A stretch of DNA of 64,000 nt from Actinomycetes bacterium (GTDB lineage Bacteria > Actinomycetota > Actinomycetes > Actinomycetales > Micrococcaceae): positions 109,194 to 173,193 of the forward strand of contig JAFAAV010000068.1 in the NCBI GenBank assembly GCA_023426375.1, read 5' to 3'. The notes under the pieces were generated by a model, which worked only from the letters and a program-made list of their open reading frames with translations, was not told the origin of the DNA and searched no databases. Positions 16,019 to 25,841 of the stretch are shown here, piece by piece. Position 1 is the first letter of the stretch, and each line of letters begins with the position of its first letter. Made by a program: the position numbers and the translations under genes.

Positions 16019-17542
16019 TTAGAAGAAGCCCTGCGGGGACTCGGTGTAGGACACCAGCAGGTTCTTGGTCTGCTGATAGTGGTCCAACATCATCAGGTGG
16101 TTCTCGCGACCGATACCCGAGGACTTGTAGCCGCCGAACGCGGAGTGCGCCGGGTAGCTGTGGTACTGATTCACCCACACGCGACCCGCCTGAATCGCAC
16201 GGCCCGCGCGGTAGGCAATGTTGCCGCTGCGCGCCCATACACCGGCACCCAGGCCGTAGAGCGTGTCGTTGGCAACGCTGATCGCCTGGTCGTAGTCGCT
16301 GAACTTGGCCACCGAGAGCACCGGTCCGAAGATCTCCTCCTGGAAGATGCGCATGTCGTTGGTGCCCTCGAACACGGTGGGCTGCACGTAGTAACCGCCG
16401 CCCAAATCGCCGTCGAGCTCGGCGCGCTCGCCGCCGATCAGCACCTTGGCGCCCTCCTTCTTACCGATGTCCAAGTAGGAGAGGATCTTCTCCAACTGGT
16501 CGGTCGAAGCCTGCGCGCCAATCATGGTGTCCGTATCCAGCGGATTGCCCGCCTTGATCTTGGACACGCGGTCGATGCCGTCCGCCAGGAACTGGTCGTA
16601 GATCGACTCCTGGATCAGCGCACGGGACGGGCACGTGCAGACCTCACCCTGATTGAGTGCGAAGAATGCGAAACCTTCCAGGGCCTTGTCGTAGAACCCG
16701 TCCTTCTGTGCCGCGATGTCCTCGAAGAAGATGTTCGGCGACTTACCGCCCAGCTCCAGGGTCACCGGGATGATGTTCTCGGAGGCGTACTGCATGATCA
16801 GGCGACCCGTGGTGGTTTCACCGGTGAAGGCGATCTTGCGGATGCGCTTGTCGGACGCCAGAGGCTTACCGCACTCCACGCCAAAGCCGTTGACGATGTT
16901 GACCACACCGGCCGGAATCAGATCCTTGATCAGCTCCATGAGCACCAGGATGGACGCCGGGGTCTGCTCGGCGGGCTTGAGCACCACGCAGTTGCCGGCC
17001 GCGAGTGCCGGGGCGAGCTTCCACACGGCCATCAGGATGGGGAAGTTCCAGGGAATGATCTGCCCGACCACGCCCAACGGCTCGTGGTAGTGATACGCCA
17101 CGGTGTCCTCGTCCAGCTGGGACAGGTGCCCCTCCTGCGCGCGGATCGCACCGGCGAAATAGCGGAAGTGATCGATCGCGAGCGGAATGTCCGCGTTGAG
17201 TGTCTCGCGCACGGGTTTGCCGTTGTCCCAGGTCTCGGCGACCGCGATGGTCTCGAGATTCTCTTCCATGCGGTCCGCGATCTTGTTCAGCATGAGCGCG
17301 CGTTCCGCAGGTGACGTGGCATTCCACGACGGCGCTGCGGCCCACGCCGCGTCCAACGCGGCCTCGATGTCCTCGGCCGTGCCGCGACCCACCTCGGTGA
17401 ACGCCTGGCCCGTGACGGGGGTGATGTTTTCGAAGTACTGACCCTTCACGGGTGCGACCCAGTCGCCGCCGATGAAGTGTTCGTAGCGGGGCTTGAAGCT
17501 GACCTTGGCGCCGACCGTACCGGGTTGCTGGTAGACCGTCAT
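16019..17542 (-). CDS. NAD-dependent aldehyde dehydrogenase (ExaC/AldB type)
   Basis: 507-aa enzyme oxidising aldehydes (probably acetaldehyde) to acids. Landmarks in order: the Asn region [21 protein letters not shown], the NAD loop FTGETTTGR, the catalytic Glu in ELGGKSPNI, the nucleophile Cys in [11 protein letters not shown], and the C-terminal [12 protein letters not shown] and [13 protein letters not shown]. The VCTCPSR variant with two cysteines, together with DUF779 downstream, marks the acetaldehyde-dehydrogenase branch linked to ethanol use. The start ATG 17542 has TAGGAG on the minus strand about 9 nt upstream. No regulator is adjacent. Confidence 0.92.
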   Translation of the reverse strand: MTVYQQPGTVGAKVSFKPRYEHFIGGDWVAPVKGQYFENITPVTGQAFTEVGRGTAEDIEAALDAAWAAAPSWNATSPAERALMLNKIADRMEENLETIAVAETWDNGKPVRETLNADIPLAIDHFRYFAGAIRAQEGHLSQLDEDTVAYHYHEPLGVVGQIIPWNFPILMAVWKLAPALAAGNCVVLKPAEQTPASILVLMELIKDLIPAGVVNIVNGFGVECGKPLASDKRIRKIAFTGETTTGRLIMQYASENIIPVTLELGGKSPNIFFEDIAAQKDGFYDKALEGFAFFALNQGEVCTCPSRALIQESIYDQFLADGIDRVSKIKAGNPLDTDTMIGAQASTDQLEKILSYLDIGKKEGAKVLIGGERAELDGDLGGGYYVQPTVFEGTNDMRIFQEEIFGPVLSVAKFSDYDQAISVANDTLYGLGAGVWARSGNIAYRAGRAIQAGRVWVNQYHSYPAHSAFGGYKSSGIGRENHLMMLDHYQQTKNLLVSYTESPQGFF

Positions 17543-17607
17543 GGTGTGAATCTCCTACGTTATTGTGGTGATGTATCTCACAGCCTAGTGGTTCTGTTCG
17601 GACAGAC

Positions 17608-17641
17608 AAGGAGCGGCACGGGGTCACCCGTGCCGCTCCTT
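17608..17641. terminator. Rho-independent terminator after the dicarboxylate symporter
   Basis: A perfect 15-bp stem (17608-17622 with 17627-17641) with a 4-nt loop lies just beyond the symporter stop on the minus strand and separates it from the aldehyde dehydrogenase gene. AAGG/CCTT ends supply a short U-rich tail. Confidence 0.75.
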
Positions 17642-17675
17642 GTCAGCGACTCATCGCCGGTCTTCAGCGCGTGGT

Positions 17676-19118
17676 TCAGTCCACGCGTTGCCCGTCATTC
17701 GGGCCCGACGGCGCGTGGGCGTGCGAGCCCTCGCCGGTTCCGGTGCGCGCGTCCTGCGGGGTCAGTTCGCCGTGATTGTCCTCGTCAGAGAACGGTTCGC
17801 CGGAGCGCTGCGCGTTGTACAGGTCCATGTCGATGATGCCCTCACGCTTGGCCACGATGGCGGCCACGAGAGCCTGACCGGTGACGTTCAGTGCGGTGCG
17901 ACCCATGTCCAGGATCGGATCCACGGCCAGCAACAGGCCAACGCCCTCGAGCGGAAGGCCCAAAGTGGACAGCGTCAGAGTCAGCATGACAGTGGCGCCG
18001 GTGGTGCCCGCGGTCGCGGCCGAACCCAGCACGGAGACCAGGGCAATCAGCACAAAGTGCATGGGAGTCAGTGGCACACCGTAGAACTGCGCAACGAAGA
18101 TCGCGGCAATGGCCGGGTAGATCGCGGCGCAACCGTCCATCTTGGTGGTCGCACCCAGGGGAATCGCGAAGGACGCGTAATGCTTGGGTACGCCCAGGTT
18201 TCGCTCGGTCACCCGCTGGGTCAGGGGCATGGTGCCCAGCGAGGACCGGGACACGAAGCCCAACTGCATGGCCGGCCACACGCCGGAGAAGAACTGCTTA
18301 ATGGACAGCCCGTTGAGCTTGATCAGGATCGGGTAGACCACAAAGCCCACCAACAGCAGACCCACGTACACGGTGATCACAAAGCTGACCAGGGTGCCCA
18401 TGGAGGTCCAACCGTACTCGAACACCGCGCGGCCGATGAGGCCCAGGGTGCCCAGCGGTGCCAGGCGAATGATCCACCAGACGATCTTCTGCATGATGGC
18501 CAGGCCGGACTGCATGAAGGTCAGGAACGGCTCGGCGGCCTTACCGACCTTGAGCGCGGCGATACCCACCACAGCGGAGATCACCAGGATCTGCAGCACG
18601 TTGAAGTTCAGTGCGGTGGTCACAGTTTCCGCGTCCGGCATTGTGGACGTGGCTTCCAGGCCCAGGAAGTTCACCGGGATGATGCCCTTGAGGAAGCCCA
18701 GCCAGGAACCCTCGGTGCCCGTGTATTCACCGGGCTGCGCTTGACCCGTGCCCACACCGGGCTGAATCAGCACACCCAACACCATGCCGATCAGCACGGC
18801 AATCAGTGCGGTGATCGCGAACCACACCAGGGTCTTCCATGCCAAGCGGGCGGCATTGGAGACGTCGCGGAGATTGGCGATCGAGGCGATCACGGCCGTG
18901 ACCACCAGCGGCACCACCGCCGCCTTCAAGAGCGTGACGTAGCTGGACCCGATGGTGTCCAGGAGGATCATCAACCAGTTGGGGTTCTCCTCGGGATCGC
19001 CGCCCATGGCGGTGGCCAGGGAGCCCAGGAGAACGCCCAGGATCAGGGCGATCAGGATCTGCCAACCGAAGGAGGTCATCCATTTCGGTAGGCGCCGGGT
19101 ATTTTCTGCGGAATTCAT
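17676..19118 (-). CDS. Dicarboxylate/amino acid:cation symporter (DAACS)
   Basis: 480-aa membrane carrier for C4-dicarboxylates or glutamate/aspartate driven by H+ or Na+. The N-terminal helix WQILIALILGVLLGSLATAMG is followed by further membrane spans. The re-entrant serine-rich loop is SRSSLGTMPLTQRV, and the substrate/cation site is PLGATTKMDGCAAIYPAIAAIFVAQ. The hydrophilic tail (EDNHGELTPQDARTGTGEG) is acidic. ATG 19118 (MNSAENTRRLP) is preferred over an upstream ATG at 19154. Substrate choice between dicarboxylate and amino acid cannot be made from sequence. Confidence 0.9.
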   Translation of the reverse strand: MNSAENTRRLPKWMTSFGWQILIALILGVLLGSLATAMGGDPEENPNWLMILLDTIGSSYVTLLKAAVVPLVVTAVIASIANLRDVSNAARLAWKTLVWFAITALIAVLIGMVLGVLIQPGVGTGQAQPGEYTGTEGSWLGFLKGIIPVNFLGLEATSTMPDAETVTTALNFNVLQILVISAVVGIAALKVGKAAEPFLTFMQSGLAIMQKIVWWIIRLAPLGTLGLIGRAVFEYGWTSMGTLVSFVITVYVGLLLVGFVVYPILIKLNGLSIKQFFSGVWPAMQLGFVSRSSLGTMPLTQRVTERNLGVPKHYASFAIPLGATTKMDGCAAIYPAIAAIFVAQFYGVPLTPMHFVLIALVSVLGSAATAGTTGATVMLTLTLSTLGLPLEGVGLLLAVDPILDMGRTALNVTGQALVAAIVAKREGIIDMDLYNAQRSGEPFSDEDNHGELTPQDARTGTGEGSHAHAPSGPNDGQRVD

Positions 19119-19232
19119 GTGAGCCAGGGTAGGCCGCGGAATAATAAAGCGCACACGCGGCGTGACGAAATGTTACGCACCGAGCGGCGTCGTCGGCCGA
19201 AGCTCACCCAAGGCCCGCGCGAATCCGCGGAA

Positions 19233-20969
19233 CTAGAGCGTCATGGCGTGGGCGAGTGTGTCCAATCCCACGGAACCGAGCCGCAGGGCACGGCTGTGAA
19301 AATGCTTGAGATCGAACTGGTCACCTTCGCGCGCGGCCACTTGCTTGCGCAGGTCCAGCCACAGTTCCTGGCCCAGTTTGTACGACGGTGCTTGGCCCGG
19401 CCAGCCCATGTAGCGCAACCATTCGAAGCGCAGAACGGCCGGGTCCATGATCACGTTGTGGGTCAGGAAATCCCAGCCGTCCTGCGGGGACCAGACCTCA
19501 CCGGCGCGAGCGCCGCCCAGCATCTCGCCGAGTTCTGCAGGCACCTTGTACCCGCAGTGGAAACCGACGTCGAAAATCACGCGGACCGTGCGCAACCGCT
19601 GCGAATCGAGCATGCCCATGCGGTCACCGGGGTCGTTCAAATATCCCAGCTCCTCCATGAGGCGTTCCGCGTACAGCGCCCAACCTTCACCGTGGCCTGA
19701 AACCCAAATGCCCATGCGGCGCCAGGCGTTGAGCTCGCCGGCGTTGGCCAGTGCGGTGGCGACCTGGAGGTGATGCCCGGGGACACCCTCGTGATACACG
19801 GTGGTGGTTTCCTCCCACGTGGCGTGCCGGGTGGTGCCTTCGGGCACGGACCACCACATGCGCCCCGGGCGGGAGAAGTCGTTGCTCGGCGGGGTGTAAT
19901 AGATACCGCCGTCCTGGGTGGGCGCGATCATGCACTGCAGGTTGCGCATGGCGTCCGTGAATTCGAAGTGGTCCTTGGACAGTTCCGAGACCGCCTGGTC
20001 GGACAGCGCCTGCATCCAGCGTCGCAACTCATCGGTGGAATTCAGGCGGCGCGCGGGGTCCTCGTTCAAGGCCTTCATGGCCTCGCGGATCGAGGCTCCG
20101 GGTGAGATCTGGTGCGCCACGAGCCGCTGTTCCTCATCCAGCTTCTGCAGCTGTTCGATGCCCCATTCGTACACCTCGCCGGGTTCGAGTTTGGCGCCCA
20201 GGAACGACTGCAGGTGGAGTCGGTAATCGTCCTCGCCCACGGCATCCGTTTCTCGGGCCGTGGCGGCAAAGTCTTCATGGAAGGCGCGCACCAGTCCTCC
20301 ATAGGCCTCGCGGGCGTCGGTGACGGCCTGTTCCAGGGATTCGCGCAGTGAGTCGGGCACCGAGTCATGAGCCAACAGCGATCCGAACGGACCCTTCAGC
20401 TCCGAATAGGCCTCCGCCTGGGCACCGGCCTCCCGGATCTGAGTCATGGAGGCCAACTTCCCGAGCGACGCAGCCTCATGCAGCCCCTCGGTGTAGCTCT
20501 CCAACGCGCGCGGCACATGGCGGAGCCGCTCGACGATCTGCTCCCAATCGTCCGTGGTGCTCGTCGGCATATTGTCGAAGATCTCTCGCACCCACTGCAC
20601 AGGGGACGCGATGTTGTTGACGGGGGCCACGTCCAGGTTCGCCGCGTGCAGGTCCGACTGGAGGTTCAGGTGATTGCGCAGGGCGTGAATGGTCACCCGG
20701 TCCACGTCGTCCCGGGGCTGCGCGGTGTCCAGTGCGCGAAGGGTCTCGGTCCGCAACTGCGCCTGATCCGCCCGGCCCTGTGGCCCGTAATCGGGATAGG
20801 CGGGGCCGTAACCGGTCAGTCCGTTCAACGTGGCCGCGAGAGGGTCGAGCCTCATCGAGCGGTCGAAGTGCTGATTGGCCAGCTCGTCCACCGGGGTAAC
20901 GGGGCGGTGAACTGTGCCTAGCGGGGGGAGTGCGGGGGTTGAACGTTGCGTGGATTGGTTCTCGATCAC
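19233..20969 (-). CDS. DUF885 family putative metal-dependent hydrolase
   Basis: 578-aa protein of the DUF885 family (M3/M32-like peptidase fold). The diagnostic motif VYHEGVPGHHLQVA lies near residue 392, with HEGxPGHH as the probable metal site. WALYAERLMEELGYL follows, matching the downstream conserved Glu of gluzincins. There is no signal peptide, so it is probably cytoplasmic. Substrate is unknown; some relatives are annotated as lipoproteins or dipeptidases. The gene follows the MFS exporter by 15 nt on the same strand, so the two are probably co-transcribed. Confidence 0.82.
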   Translation of the reverse strand: MIENQSTQRSTPALPPLGTVHRPVTPVDELANQHFDRSMRLDPLAATLNGLTGYGPAYPDYGPQGRADQAQLRTETLRALDTAQPRDDVDRVTIHALRNHLNLQSDLHAANLDVAPVNNIASPVQWVREIFDNMPTSTTDDWEQIVERLRHVPRALESYTEGLHEAASLGKLASMTQIREAGAQAEAYSELKGPFGSLLAHDSVPDSLRESLEQAVTDAREAYGGLVRAFHEDFAATARETDAVGEDDYRLHLQSFLGAKLEPGEVYEWGIEQLQKLDEEQRLVAHQISPGASIREAMKALNEDPARRLNSTDELRRWMQALSDQAVSELSKDHFEFTDAMRNLQCMIAPTQDGGIYYTPPSNDFSRPGRMWWSVPEGTTRHATWEETTTVYHEGVPGHHLQVATALANAGELNAWRRMGIWVSGHGEGWALYAERLMEELGYLNDPGDRMGMLDSQRLRTVRVIFDVGFHCGYKVPAELGEMLGGARAGEVWSPQDGWDFLTHNVIMDPAVLRFEWLRYMGWPGQAPSYKLGQELWLDLRKQVAAREGDQFDLKHFHSRALRLGSVGLDTLAHAMTL

Positions 20970-20984
20970 GGAAAGCTACATTAG

Positions 20985-22301
20985 TCACGTTTGGTGAGAT
21001 GACAAGGTGGGACGCGGGCGGCGCGCGAATCCCAGCCACCAGCTCGCGAGCAATCCGACCATCGCGAAACTCACCGTCACCCACCACGTCGCGTGCCACC
21101 CGCCTGCGTTCTGGACCAGGAACGCCACGGCCACGGGCCCCGCGAACTGGCCCAAAGCATTGAACTGCTGGCCCAGCCCCAAACTGGTGCTCACGGTGTC
21201 CGGTGCGGGCGCCAGCGCCATCTGCTGGGAGATGGCGGTCGAAGGAATCAGGCCACCCACCGCAGAAAACGCGATCACCGCTCCGTAACGCAGACCGAAG
21301 CGCCACTCCGGGGCCACCAGGGGAGCAATCCCGAACGCGAGCACGGCGCACACGGCCATCGCCACGAATCCGATGGTCCACAGGGTCACGGGTTTCACGC
21401 CACGACCCAGTGCCTGCCCCGCGCTCAGATTGCCCAGCGCATTGCACGCAGCTGCTCCCGCGCTCAACGCACCGGCGGCCCCCGCCGCGATCCCGGCCTC
21501 CGCGTAAATGGTGGGCAGGAACTGGATCACACCGTTCCACTGCGCCGTGTAGCACCCCATCACCAGGGCGGCGGCCCACAGCGGGCCGGTGCTCAAGGTC
21601 CCCTTCGCACGCACGCTCACCGACCGCGCAGCGGCCGGGGCATTTTCAGACGACGACGTCGCTCGCGGCCCGCCGTCGGCAGGTCGCCTGGGCGAGATGG
21701 TCACGTCCGGAGGAATGACCGCAGCCATGGCCACGCCCACGGCCACGGCGAGTGCCGCGGCGCCCAGCCACCAGGCACGCCAGCCGATCGAGTCCACGAG
21801 GAATCCGCCCGTGAGCTGAGAAATGGCGGCGGCCACGGGGAAGAAGCAACCCCACAGACCCACGATCGGGGCCAATCGGCGCGGGGGTACGAGCCTGCGG
21901 ATCAGCGCGGGCGAGGCCACGCAGACCAGCAAGAATCCCACGCCCTCCAGAACGCGGGAGGCCAGCAGGAGCCCGGGTCCGGGCGCCAGAGCACCCAGCA
22001 CCGAGCCGACCGCCAGGAAGCCGAAACCCCACAGGCAGCCCCGACGCAGCCCGATTGAGTCGTTGAACAGACCCACGATCATGCCCAGCACCATGCCGGC
22101 CACCTGGATCACGGCCACGAGCACGCCGGCCTGTCCCAGGCTCATGTTCAGCTGCTCGGACAGCGTGCCCAGGGCGGGAGAAAGTTTCCAGACGTGCAGG
22201 GCAGCAACTACGCCGCCCGCTACGACCAGCAAGGCCTTGAACGTGCCGTGCTCGTCCCGACTCGACGACTCGCGGTTGGGCGTCAAGGCGCTGGATGTCA
22301 C
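20985..22301 (-). CDS. MFS transporter (CynX/NimT-like)
   Basis: 438-aa permease with twelve predicted membrane segments split by a cytoplasmic loop (about residues 190-230, rich in Ser, Arg and Pro). The N-terminal half contains FNDSIGLRRGCLWGF, a degenerate MFS motif A. The product could export drugs or take up small anions; the substrate is not readable. The start is GTG 22301, overlapping the stop of the MauE-thioredoxin gene by 4 nt (GTGA), strong evidence for translational coupling. The DUF885 gene follows 15 nt downstream. Confidence 0.82.
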   Translation of the reverse strand: MTSSALTPNRESSSRDEHGTFKALLVVAGGVVAALHVWKLSPALGTLSEQLNMSLGQAGVLVAVIQVAGMVLGMIVGLFNDSIGLRRGCLWGFGFLAVGSVLGALAPGPGLLLASRVLEGVGFLLVCVASPALIRRLVPPRRLAPIVGLWGCFFPVAAAISQLTGGFLVDSIGWRAWWLGAAALAVAVGVAMAAVIPPDVTISPRRPADGGPRATSSSENAPAAARSVSVRAKGTLSTGPLWAAALVMGCYTAQWNGVIQFLPTIYAEAGIAAGAAGALSAGAAACNALGNLSAGQALGRGVKPVTLWTIGFVAMAVCAVLAFGIAPLVAPEWRFGLRYGAVIAFSAVGGLIPSTAISQQMALAPAPDTVSTSLGLGQQFNALGQFAGPVAVAFLVQNAGGWHATWWVTVSFAMVGLLASWWLGFARRPRPTLSSHQT

Positions 22302-23401
22302 GCGCGGGGAGCCGTTTCGAAGCGCTCCACGAGCTCGTCCAGTAGCTGGCTCACGGCACCGCTGCCTGCTTCGGGTCCACCGGCCAGCAAGCCGTCTGCC
22401 CCGAGGACCACGGCCCACGGGTTGGAGACCATGCCGAACGAACTGGCCAGGGAGCGGTCCGGGTCCACCAGGGCGTTGGCTCGCAACGACTCCGGCAGTT
22501 CGTGGAGTGAGCTGTCGTGGGCCACGATCGTGTGAATGGCCACCGGTCCCAGCGATGCGGGAAGTTCTTGGAGCTGCTCCATGACCGTGATGCACGGACC
22601 ACATCCGGGGCTCACATAGAAGAGTGCTCGAGCCTGTGTCTGTGCCATGGTGCGCACGGACACGCGCTGACCCTCGCGATCCACCGCGGAGACGAAGGGA
22701 ACGGGGAGTCGGACGTAGTCATCGTCGTCGCCAGTTTCGTCATCGGTGCTGGCAGGTGAGTCACCAGAGCCGTGGGCGCCGGATGCGACGGGCTGGGAGG
22801 TGGCACGCTGAGAGTTGAGGTGTTCGGGGAGGGGCGGAACATTGAACAACCGACCCGCGCTCAATCCGCGAGGGCTGGAGTTGCCACGTTCCGTCCACAC
22901 GATCACGCCGATGACCAGCAGGGGGACGGTCGCCGCGACCACGGTCCACCACGGCACGGGCAACGCGGGACCGTGGTAGGAACCGGTGCTCGTGACGATG
23001 AAGGCGAAGACAGCCAGGGCCACGAACACCAGGTTGCGGACCACAGTGCGCCAGGACATGGGGGCACGGGATAACGATCCGAAGCAACCGCACGAGGCAG
23101 GATCGCCCTGGCGCACACCGATGCTCACGAACACCGTGAACGCCACGAACAGCACCACGGTTGCAGCAGTGGCAGCCCACAGCACGATCCCGGAACTCAG
23201 AAGGAGCGTGAGTGCAAGCAGGATCTCGACCCAGGGGAGTGCGGTGCGCACGGTGCGGGTATTCACCATGGCGGGTAGCGCCATGACGTTCAGGGCGCTC
23301 TCATCAGTTTTGCTGGTGAGCAATTTGGCCACACCACTGGCGATCAATAAGAGGGCCAGACTCCACAACACGCTCGCGACAATGACATTCACGCCCACCA
23401 T
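22298..23401 (-). CDS. MauE-like membrane domain fused to thioredoxin-like domain
   Basis: 367-aa two-part protein. The N-terminal half has four to five membrane helices of the MauE/DoxX redox family, with the paired-cysteine motif CGCFG near residue 107 in a loop. After a hydrophilic acidic linker (about 195-235, DDETGDDDDYVRL) comes a thioredoxin-like domain with FYVSPGCGPCITVME, active-site CGPC near residue 270, and the cis-proline region FGMVSNPWAVVL. The layout suggests electrons passed across the membrane between the two disulfide centres. The linker and the position of the domain after a membrane helix do not decide on which side the CGPC lies. It is coupled to the MFS gene. The start is ATG 23401 or the nearby GTG 23392. 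Confidence 0.75.
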   Translation of the reverse strand: MVGVNVIVASVLWSLALLLIASGVAKLLTSKTDESALNVMALPAMVNTRTVRTALPWVEILLALTLLLSSGIVLWAATAATVVLFVAFTVFVSIGVRQGDPASCGCFGSLSRAPMSWRTVVRNLVFVALAVFAFIVTSTGSYHGPALPVPWWTVVAATVPLLVIGVIVWTERGNSSPRGLSAGRLFNVPPLPEHLNSQRATSQPVASGAHGSGDSPASTDDETGDDDDYVRLPVPFVSAVDREGQRVSVRTMAQTQARALFYVSPGCGPCITVMEQLQELPASLGPVAIHTIVAHDSSLHELPESLRANALVDPDRSLASSFGMVSNPWAVVLGADGLLAGGPEAGSGAVSQLLDELVERFETAPRA

Positions 23402-23429
23402 TATGCTGCGGAATTCATGAAAACCGGGG

Positions 23430-23705
23430 TTAGCTCTCCGGACGTGTGCGGCGCCACGCGCCCCACCCCGGGCGAAGCTTCATACCCAGGCGCATGCGGC
23501 GGGACTGCACCCGCGGCACGCGAACGGGAGCGGCGTGGGAATCGTTCGCGGCGGCGTCGTAGCTCATGAACACCGCGGTGAGTGCAGCGAGTTCCTCGGC
23601 GGTCGGATTGCCGCGTGTGACCGTGAACAGCGGCTCGCGCTTGTCGTCGGCGTCCACGGACTCCAGCCGGGACACCGCATCCTGGGACTTCTCGCGGGCG
23701 GTCAC
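23430..23705 (-). CDS. accE: Acyl-CoA carboxylase epsilon subunit
   Basis: 91-aa small subunit that joins alpha and beta chains in actinobacterial acyl-CoA carboxylases. The core is [21 protein letters not shown], the diagnostic epsilon motif, followed by a basic linker and a C-terminal [10 protein letters not shown] tail as in AccE5/PccE proteins. The gene overlaps the stop of the beta subunit by 4 nt (GTGA), so it is translated together with it. The alpha subunit is about 16 kb away. Confidence 0.9.
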   Translation of the reverse strand: MTAREKSQDAVSRLESVDADDKREPLFTVTRGNPTAEELAALTAVFMSYDAAANDSHAAPVRVPRVQSRRMRLGMKLRPGWGAWRRTRPES

Positions 23706-25285
23706 AGCGGGATGTTTCCGTGCTTCTTGGCGGGCATCGACGCACGCTTATCGGCCAGGCCGCGCAGCGCCTTGATGATCTGCGTGCGGGTCTCCGAGGG
23801 GATGATCACCGAATCCACGAAACCCAGCTCTGCGGCCTGGTAGGGGTTCAGCAGATCTTCCTCGAACTTCTGGGCGAGCTCAGCACGCAACTCGGCGGTG
23901 TCTTCACCGTTCTCCGCTGCGGCCTTGAGATCGCGGCGGTAGAGAATCTCCACCGCGCCCTGGGCGCCCATCACGCCGATCTGCGCGGTGGGCCACGCGA
24001 GGTTGATGTCCGCGCCCAATTTCTTGGAGCCCATCACGATGTACGCGCCGCCGTAGGCCTTGCGGGTGATCAGGGTGACCATGGGGACGGTCGCCTCGGC
24101 ATAGGCGTACAGCAGCTTGGCGCCGCGTCGGATGATGCCGTTGAACTCCTGGTCCGTGCCGGGCAGGAAGCCGGGGACGTCCACGAAGGTCAGGATGGGA
24201 ATGTTGAACGCGTCGCAGTGGCGCACGAAGCGCGCGGCCTTCTCTGACGCGGCGATGTCCAGGGTGCCGGCGAACTGCATGGGCTGATTGGCCACGATGC
24301 CCACCGTCTGACCTTCCACGCGGCCGTAACCGACCATCACGTTGGGGGCGTAGAGCTCCTGGATCTGCATGAAGTGACCGTCGTCCAGCACGGTCTCGAT
24401 CACGGTGCGCATGTCGTAGGGCTGGTTGGCCGAGTCCGGAATGAGCGTGTCCAGCTCCAGATCTTCGTCGTCGATCTCCAGGATCTGGTCGTGCTCCATG
24501 CGCGGGGAGTCCTGCAGGTTGTTGCCCGGCAGGTACTCGAGCAACTCGTGCACGAAATCGAAGGCGTCCTGCTCATCGGCCGCCAAGTAGGCCGCCGTAC
24601 CGGTGCGCTCGTTGTGGGAGCGGGCACCACCCAGGGTTTCCATGTCCACTTCTTCACCGGTGACGGTCTTGATCACGTCCGGGCCGGTGATGAACATGTG
24701 AGAGGTCTTGTCCACCATGACCACAAAGTCGGTCAGGGCGGGGGAGTAGGCGGCGCCGCCAGCGCACGGACCCATGATCAGCGAGATCTGGGGAACCACA
24801 CCGGAGGAGCGCACGTTCATGCGGAAGATGTCCGCGAACATCGCCAGGGATGCCACGCCCTCCTGAATGCGGGCGCCACCGCCGTCATTGATGCCGATCA
24901 CGGGGCAACCGTTGCGCAGGGCGAACTTCTGGACCTTGACGATCTTCTCGCCGTTGACCTGCGACAGCGAGCCGCCGAACACGCCGAAGTCCTGGGAGTA
25001 CACGGCCACCAGTCGGCCGTCCACGGTGCCGTAACCGGTCACCACGCCGTCGCCCAACAGCTTCTTCTTCTCCATGCCGAACATGGTGCTGTGGTGCACG
25101 GCCATGGCATCGAACTCGACGAAGGAGTCCAGGTCCAGCAGCATCTCAATGCGCTCGCGGGCGGTGTTCTTCCCGCGCGAGTGCTGCTTCTCGACCGCCG
25201 CGTCACCGGCGGGCCGCTCGGACTTCTCACGGCGCTCGCGGAAATCGGCGATCTTGCCTGCGGTGGTGGTCAGGTCGTGGCTCAT
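23702..25285 (-). CDS. accD5: Propionyl/acetyl-CoA carboxylase beta subunit
   Basis: Carboxyltransferase that moves CO2 from carboxybiotin to acyl-CoA, giving malonyl- or methylmalonyl-CoA. 527 aa from ATG 25285 (GAGGT upstream). N-terminal crotonase-type half: [41 protein letters not shown] and the oxyanion loop [17 protein letters not shown]. The C-terminal half carries [13 protein letters not shown] and [16 protein letters not shown]. The [11 protein letters not shown] loop and the downstream epsilon gene place it with AccD5/PccB. A longer start at 25315 is less likely. Confidence 0.94.
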   Translation of the reverse strand: MSHDLTTTAGKIADFRERREKSERPAGDAAVEKQHSRGKNTARERIEMLLDLDSFVEFDAMAVHHSTMFGMEKKKLLGDGVVTGYGTVDGRLVAVYSQDFGVFGGSLSQVNGEKIVKVQKFALRNGCPVIGINDGGGARIQEGVASLAMFADIFRMNVRSSGVVPQISLIMGPCAGGAAYSPALTDFVVMVDKTSHMFITGPDVIKTVTGEEVDMETLGGARSHNERTGTAAYLAADEQDAFDFVHELLEYLPGNNLQDSPRMEHDQILEIDDEDLELDTLIPDSANQPYDMRTVIETVLDDGHFMQIQELYAPNVMVGYGRVEGQTVGIVANQPMQFAGTLDIAASEKAARFVRHCDAFNIPILTFVDVPGFLPGTDQEFNGIIRRGAKLLYAYAEATVPMVTLITRKAYGGAYIVMGSKKLGADINLAWPTAQIGVMGAQGAVEILYRRDLKAAAENGEDTAELRAELAQKFEEDLLNPYQAAELGFVDSVIIPSETRTQIIKALRGLADKRASMPAKKHGNIPL

Positions 25286-25437
25286 GGCACCTCGCGTTAT
25301 CTCGGTCCGGTACAAGGGTGGGAGTACCGGTGTCCCAGGTTCAGGACGTCACAAGTTTATTCTGCGGGGTGCCCCAACCCTTTGTAGGGGTCCCACAATC
25401 CCGTGACGGGTTCTTACACGTGATCATTCCCAGACGG

Positions 25438-25722
25438 TTACGACCACGCGCCGGTGTTGATGCTCCACTCACGGATGCTGTGTTCGGTGACAGCGCCCTG
25501 AACGATCAGCGGATCCTCGGCCAGGATGGCCTTGACCTCGTCCGCGCTCTCGGCCGAGAACACGAGAAGGGCACCCGCGGCGCCGTCGTCCGTGAAAGGC
25601 CCCGAGCCCATGACCTTGCCCTGCTGCGCCAACTCGCCCAGGTAGGCGCGGTGGGCGGGGCGGTGTTCGTTGAGAACCTCCACCGGTCCACCGTAGGAAT
25701 AGGTCACTGCGAAAATGCTCAT
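25438..25722 (-). CDS. YciI-family protein
   Basis: 94-aa single-domain protein of the dimeric alpha+beta barrel (YciI/YCII) type. The chain shows the conserved HRPAHRAYLGELAQQGKVMGSGPF, with His near 20 and 23, and a following Asp-rich loop (TDDGAAGALLVFSA), then AILAEDPLIVQGAVTEHSIREW. Some members have weak dehydrochlorinase or peroxidase-type activity; no function is known for most. It is divergent from birA and shares a symmetrical promoter region with it, which suggests joint expression. The accD5 gene lies 150 nt downstream on the same strand. Confidence 0.85.
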   Translation of the reverse strand: MSIFAVTYSYGGPVEVLNEHRPAHRAYLGELAQQGKVMGSGPFTDDGAAGALLVFSAESADEVKAILAEDPLIVQGAVTEHSIREWSINTGAWS

Positions 25723-25761
25723 GGTTGCCTTTCAGCGGCTGTCATGTTGGATTGCTCTCAT

Positions 25762-25800
25762 TCAGCTTATGCCCCGACAGCGGCGGTAGACATAAGCTGA
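25762..25800. promoter_or_regulatory. Inverted repeat TCAGCTTATG/CATAAGCTGA between yciI and birA
   Basis: Perfect 10-bp arms (25762-25771 and 25791-25800) flank a 19-bp spacer exactly between the divergent genes. Read outward, each arm contains TAAGCT, a plausible -10 element, so the structure may be two mirror-image promoters. It could equally be an operator for a dimeric regulator. Confidence 0.45.
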
Positions 25801-25841
25801 GAAATATCGATTTTCACGTCCCCCTAAAAGGAGTCGCCCGC

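Noticed and set aside
22302..22604. 101-residue N-terminal extension of the MFS exporter
   Set aside because: It overlaps the thioredoxin domain of the upstream gene in another frame. GTG 22301 with a 4-nt overlap fits far better.
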